Shown here in pieces: positions 14,278 to 16,861 of a DNA stretch of 16,861 bases (its first letter is position 1; every line of letters starts with the position of its first letter). Location of the stretch: contig JBBPYC010000105.1 of the NCBI GenBank assembly GCA_038200275.1, forward strand, positions 1 through 16,861, in the 5' to 3' direction. The position numbers and the translations under genes are program-made. A model generated the notes under the pieces. That model was not told the origin of the DNA and ran no database searches. It saw only the letters and a list, made by a program, of their open reading frames with translations. This DNA comes from JBBPYC01 sp038200275. GTDB lineage: Bacteria; Pseudomonadota; Gammaproteobacteria; Burkholderiales; Burkholderiaceae_C.

Positions 14278-14299
14278 AGATCTGGGGCTGTGCGGGAGA

Positions 14300-14325
14300 G
14301 AAGTCGTCGAGGTGGGCGACGCTTC
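14300..14325 (-). terminator. Stem-loop between the cation exchanger and the kdp promoter
   Basis: On the minus strand GAAGCGTCG pairs with CGACG-A-CTTC (one bulged A) around a seven-base loop. It lies 61 bases past the exchanger stop codon and upstream of the kdp promoter. The following bases are TCTCTCCC, not a clean T-run, so this may be a weak terminator, a 3'-end stabiliser or merely a chance hairpin. Confidence 0.3.
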
Positions 14326-14385
14326 AACTTGCTGCAGAAATCACACAATCAACAAGGAACACTTGGGCAGGTTCTGTTGAGTCCC

Positions 14386-15510
14386 TCACAAACCCGGCTG
14401 TGTCCGCCGCCCGATCACCGAGACCAACAATGTAACGACCACGAGCGGCAGCACGAACCCCGCCATCGTGGCCGAAAACGGTGCCAACGCGTCGTGGTGC
14501 TGCGCTTGGAGAATCAGGTAAGCCGTGTAGGTGCCGTAGAGCGCCAGAAAAAGCACCCCTTCCCAGCGTGCGATCTCTCGGCCACTCAAAAACACGGGCA
14601 AGCAAGCTGCGGAGGCTGCAAGCATCACCCAGAGATCCAAGCGCAGCAGCGCGGTCGGCACGATCAGCTCGCCCACTGGCGTCATTGATGCGACGACGGC
14701 GGAGATGCCCAGGACGCCCAGGATGTTGAAAACGCAGCTGCCCACCACATTGCCCACCGCAATGTCGCGTTCGCCGCGCATGGCCGCACGCACCGACGTG
14801 GCGACCTCGGGCAGCGACGTGCCGGCGGCCACCACCGTCAGCCCGATCACCGTGTCGCTCACGCCAAGTGCACGGGCGAAGAACACAGCCGCGCCAACGA
14901 TGGCTTGTGCGCCGACCACCAGCAGCACCAAGCCGACGAGCACGCACGCCGCATGAAACCAAGTGGCTTCCTTCCAGCTTGGTGCATCGGCAGCAGGTGC
15001 CGCCACCACATGCTCACCCGGCGGCCCATGGGCCGCCAGCGCCTGGCTTGTGGCTTCGCGGCTTTGGGAGCGCGATTGCCGGATCAGAAACACCGTGTAG
15101 ACCACCATCAACGTCGTGAGCACGACGCCGTCGAAGCCGCCAATGCTGCTGTCCTGCGCCAGCAACACCAACAACACGGCGCTGCCGATCATGATCGGCG
15201 CCTCTTGCCGCAACACCTGGCCGTCGACGGTCAACGGCACGATCAGCGCGGCGACGCCGAGGATGAACAGCACGTTGAAGATGTTGCTGCCGACCACGTT
15301 CCCGATGGCCAGGTCGGCGGTGCCCGAGAGCACCGCACCCACGCTCACGGCCAGCTCCGGCGCGCTGGTGCCGAAGGCCACCACCGTCAGGCCCACGACC
15401 AGCGGCGCGATGCCGAACTTGAAGGCCAGCTTCGACGCGCCGCGCACCAGTGCGTCGGCACCAGCCACCAGCGCGACCAGTCCCAACGCGAACCAGAGCG
15501 TCTGAATCAC
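14386..15510 (-). CDS. CaCA-family calcium/cation antiporter (YrbG-like)
   Basis: This 374-residue, roughly ten-helix inner-membrane protein has the two inverted alpha-repeats of the Ca2+/cation antiporter superfamily. The first holds VVAFGTSAPELAVS (43-56) and GNVVGSNIFN (70-79), the second VVAAGTSLPEVATS (226-239) and GNVVGSCVFN (253-262). Glu in each repeat (E52 and E235) and the Asn/Ser residues form the ion site. A hydrophilic loop (about 145-183) separates the halves. It would exchange Ca2+ for Na+ or H+; the exact ions cannot be read from sequence. The start is GTG 15510, preceded by GAGG at a suitable distance, and gives the standard N-terminus. It is transcribed toward kdp; its 3' end is 211 bases from the leader ORF. 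Confidence 0.9.
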   Translation of the reverse strand: MIQTLWFALGLVALVAGADALVRGASKLAFKFGIAPLVVGLTVVAFGTSAPELAVSVGAVLSGTADLAIGNVVGSNIFNVLFILGVAALIVPLTVDGQVLRQEAPIMIGSAVLLVLLAQDSSIGGFDGVVLTTLMVVYTVFLIRQSRSQSREATSQALAAHGPPGEHVVAAPAADAPSWKEATWFHAACVLVGLVLLVVGAQAIVGAAVFFARALGVSDTVIGLTVVAAGTSLPEVATSVRAAMRGERDIAVGNVVGSCVFNILGVLGISAVVASMTPVGELIVPTALLRLDLWVMLAASAACLPVFLSGREIARWEGVLFLALYGTYTAYLILQAQHHDALAPFSATMAGFVLPLVVVTLLVSVIGRRTQPGL

Positions 15511-15658
15511 GGTCGCCTCAACTGATTAGCAGAGCCAGCCAGTACCGATGGCGCGCCAAAGGCTGCATCGCTGACCCCCGGCCTGCGGCATCCATCGATG
15601 CCTTGTGCGTGCCTTCCATGGCAAGTTGTGCCCGGCAGGAACGCAATCGAGACGGCAG

Positions 15659-16069
15659 TCAAGTTGATTGGGACAACAGCTCTGGTTGCACGCCCCAACA
15701 ATTGACCGCAGCGTCCAGCAGCAGTGACTCGCCTTCGAACACATGACGGTCGGCCTCGACCACCGAAGCGCAGAGCTCGAGCAGTTTTTGGCGCAAGGAC
15801 GGATCGTCAATCTCCGCCATGAAACTGCGCACCGTGCCCTTGTCCAGACAACTCGCGTTGCTCCACTGGCTTTTCTCGCACGCTTGGATGTCCTGACAGA
15901 AGTCACGCGTCACATCGATCAGGATGGCGGGGGTGACCCCTAGCGATTCGCGAGCCGGCGAGTGCAACAGGGACGTCAGCTCCGAAAGGCAGAGATGGCC
16001 ATCGGCCAGCATCATCATCGCGATGATGCGCGCGGCCGCCTCGCGACTGTTTTGTGGGTAGGTGCGCAC
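15659..16069 (-). CDS. TerB-like small helical protein
   Basis: This 136-residue soluble protein looks all-helical. An N-terminal AARIIAMMMLADGHLCLSEL (12-31) and a C-terminal ASVVEADRHVFEGESLLLDA (100-119) carry the A-D-G-H / A-D-x-x-(F)-x-x-E pattern that pairs two helices around acidic residues in TerB (tellurite-resistance B) and related proteins, where they bind metal ions. No signal peptide or membrane helix is present. Family members occur in diverse contexts and their role is often unclear; I infer no substrate. It is separated by 148 bases from the exchanger gene and 128 from the HPF-like gene, both on the same strand, so co-transcription is possible. The start at ATG 16069 is chosen for its position at the beginning of the conserved body; no strong ribosome-binding site is seen. 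Confidence 0.6.
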   Translation of the reverse strand: MRTYPQNSREAAARIIAMMMLADGHLCLSELTSLLHSPARESLGVTPAILIDVTRDFCQDIQACEKSQWSNASCLDKGTVRSFMAEIDDPSLRQKLLELCASVVEADRHVFEGESLLLDAAVNCWGVQPELLSQST

Positions 16070-16088
16070 GAGGATGCTTTTCTTGAAT

Positions 16089-16111
16089 GGGATGGGATGA
16101 GATGGGATGGG
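16089..16111 (+). repeat. Canonical G-quadruplex motif made of GGGAT repeats
   Basis: Four GGG runs at 16089-16091, 16094-16096, 16104-16106 and 16109-16111 are separated by loops AT, ATGAGAT and AT, which fits the G3N1-7 rule. The motif lies 20-42 bases upstream of the TerB-like start codon, with the G-rich strand being the template for that gene. It is built from an imperfect GGGAT repeat. Confidence 0.5.
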
Positions 16112-16197
16112 TCGGCTGAGGCGGAGGTATCGAGGCAGCCAGTGCTCTGTGCAGCGCGCTTACCCCGACGTCGAAGATTTGAATCTGTCGACCTGTG

Positions 16198-16563
16198 TCA
16201 AAGCGCGTTGGTTGGAGCCGAGAAGGACTCGACGCGTTTGCGCATGACGTGATCGCGCTGGACATCGCGGCGGCGTTGCCAGCTTCGTACGAGCGCGCGC
16301 GAGCCTCGCGCCAGAGCGTTCTCGAACGCCTGCCGCCAATTCGATGCGGTCGAGACGATGACGATCGGGCTGCCGCGTTCGGGCGTCAGTTCCAGTCGGC
16401 AACGCTTGTCGACGCCGCCGCGCGGACCGTTCAAGTCGGACAGTTGCACCTTTGCGCGCGGCAGCAGCGACGAAGCACGCCGCAGCGCAAAGCGAAGCCG
16501 CTGCTCGGCAATTTCGCGCAACAAGCCTGCTTGCGGGTCTCGGGATTCAAAGACGAACTGCAT
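16198..16563 (-). CDS. HPF/RaiA-like ribosome-associated protein
   Basis: From ATG 16563 the protein has 121 residues and resembles the short sigma-54-modulation/S30EA fold: beta strands MQFVFESRD, a helix LLREIAEQRLRFALRRA, VQLSDLNGPRGGVDKRCRLE (58-77), IVIVSTASNWRQAFENALAR (86-105) and a basic tail. Proteins of this kind bind the small ribosomal subunit between tRNA sites and hibernate ribosomes in stress or stationary phase. The GPRGGVDKRC stretch is a hallmark of a subfamily I know from beta- and gammaproteobacteria. AAGGAG at a seven-base spacing fixes this start; the frame upstream of it is open but not family-like. It lacks the extra C-terminal dimerisation domain of long HPF. The LysR-type gene diverges from it. 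Confidence 0.75.
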   Translation of the reverse strand: MQFVFESRDPQAGLLREIAEQRLRFALRRASSLLPRAKVQLSDLNGPRGGVDKRCRLELTPERGSPIVIVSTASNWRQAFENALARGSRALVRSWQRRRDVQRDHVMRKRVESFSAPTNAL

Positions 16564-16663
16564 CTGAAAACTCCTTAAGGAACAACGATCAACTGAAGAT
16601 AGCGCTACTGATATTCTCGAAAAACCATAAAATCGTGTACTGTGATTTCGTAAAATACTGAAT
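16564..16663. promoter_or_regulatory. Shared regulatory region of the HPF-like gene and the LysR-type gene
   Basis: The 100 bases between two divergent start codons are AT-rich compared with the flanking genes. A 12-bp dyad ATTTCGTAAAAT lies at 16645-16656, eight bases before the LysR-type ATG, and ACTG recurs nearby as TACTG at 16638-16642 and 16656-16660. LysR-type regulators usually bind such dyads in the divergent region. No clear -35/-10 pair could be chosen for either direction. Confidence 0.3.
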
Positions 16664-16861
16664 ATGCGCCTGTCCTTCAACCACCGGCATCTCTACTACT
16701 TCTGGGTCGTCGCCAAAGAGGGCAGCATGTCGCGCGCGGCCGAGCGGCTCGACATGGCGGTGCAGACCGTGAGCGCGCAGGTGCGCGAGCTGGAGCGCGA
16801 CCTGGGCTGTCAACTGCTCAAGCCGGCCGGGCGGGGGCTGGCGTTGACCGAAGCCGGCACG
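16664..16861 (+). CDS. LysR-family regulator, NhaR-like (N-terminal part)
   Basis: The frame opens at ATG 16664 and runs past the window edge with 66 residues visible. They form a typical LysR-type winged HTH: NHRHLYYFWVVAKEGSMSRA, then AERLDMAVQTVSAQVRELER with the recognition helix, then LGCQLLKPAGRGLALTEAGT. The start LxxFNHxHLYYFWxVxKEGS and the TVS/TIT-xQ(V/I)RxLE block resemble NhaR, the Na+-responsive activator of the Na+/H+ antiporter gene nhaA in E. coli, more than other LysR members. The effector-binding domain is not in view, so the regulated ion or gene is inference. No strong Shine-Dalgarno sequence is present, but this ATG gives the family N-terminus. Confidence 0.85.
   Translation, partial: MRLSFNHRHLYYFWVVAKEGSMSRAAERLDMAVQTVSAQVRELERDLGCQLLKPAGRGLALTEAGT

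Noticed and set aside
15587..15602. Hairpin GGCATC-CATC-GATGCC as terminator after the TerB-like gene
   Set aside because: The six-pair stem has no T-run on either side; it may be a chance palindrome in GC-rich DNA.

Overview
The window is GC-rich and reads like a chromosome of a betaproteobacterium, most likely Burkholderiales. The Kdp proteins, the short HPF-like protein and the NhaR-like regulator all have that flavour, but this is recognition by eye and not a database result. It splits into two very different halves.

Left half (about 1-5975): an accretion zone of accessory DNA. It holds, in order: the tail of an unidentified gene; an Xre/RES (ParS/ParT-type) toxin-antitoxin pair whose toxin 3' end runs into a broken transposase; a second decayed transposase resembling the ISKra4 family; a ten-unit 21-bp tandem array; phased direct repeats just ahead of a stand-alone tyrosine recombinase; a small overlapping ORF; a scrambled stretch; an intact HigA-like antitoxin behind a toxin that has lost its N-terminus; short fragments of selD and of a serine resolvase joined head to head; and a broken small gene resembling DUF7673 proteins. 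Repeated insertion and decay explain most of it.

Right half (about 5980-16861): well-kept housekeeping or stress genes, nearly all on the minus strand. A complete high-affinity potassium uptake operon reads leader ORF-kdpF-kdpA-kdpB-kdpC-kdpD-kdpE, with overlapping or closely spaced genes, a plausible KdpE site and promoter upstream (14202-14277) and a small hairpin plus T-run beyond kdpE. KdpD/KdpE would sense potassium limitation or osmotic stress and switch on KdpFABC. Upstream lie a CaCA-family cation/calcium exchanger, a TerB-like small protein, a ribosome-associated HPF/RaiA-like protein and, divergently, the start of an NhaR-like LysR regulator. An ion-homeostasis theme (K+, Ca2+/Na+, and Na+/H+ control by analogy with NhaR) is an inference from gene content.

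No rRNA, tRNA or CRISPR array was seen. I see no convincing complete new system. The least explained items are the indel-free 21-bp array with its purine/pyrimidine-restricted variation, the 24/48-bp spaced repeats before the recombinase, and the 30-residue membrane ORF translationally coupled to kdpF.
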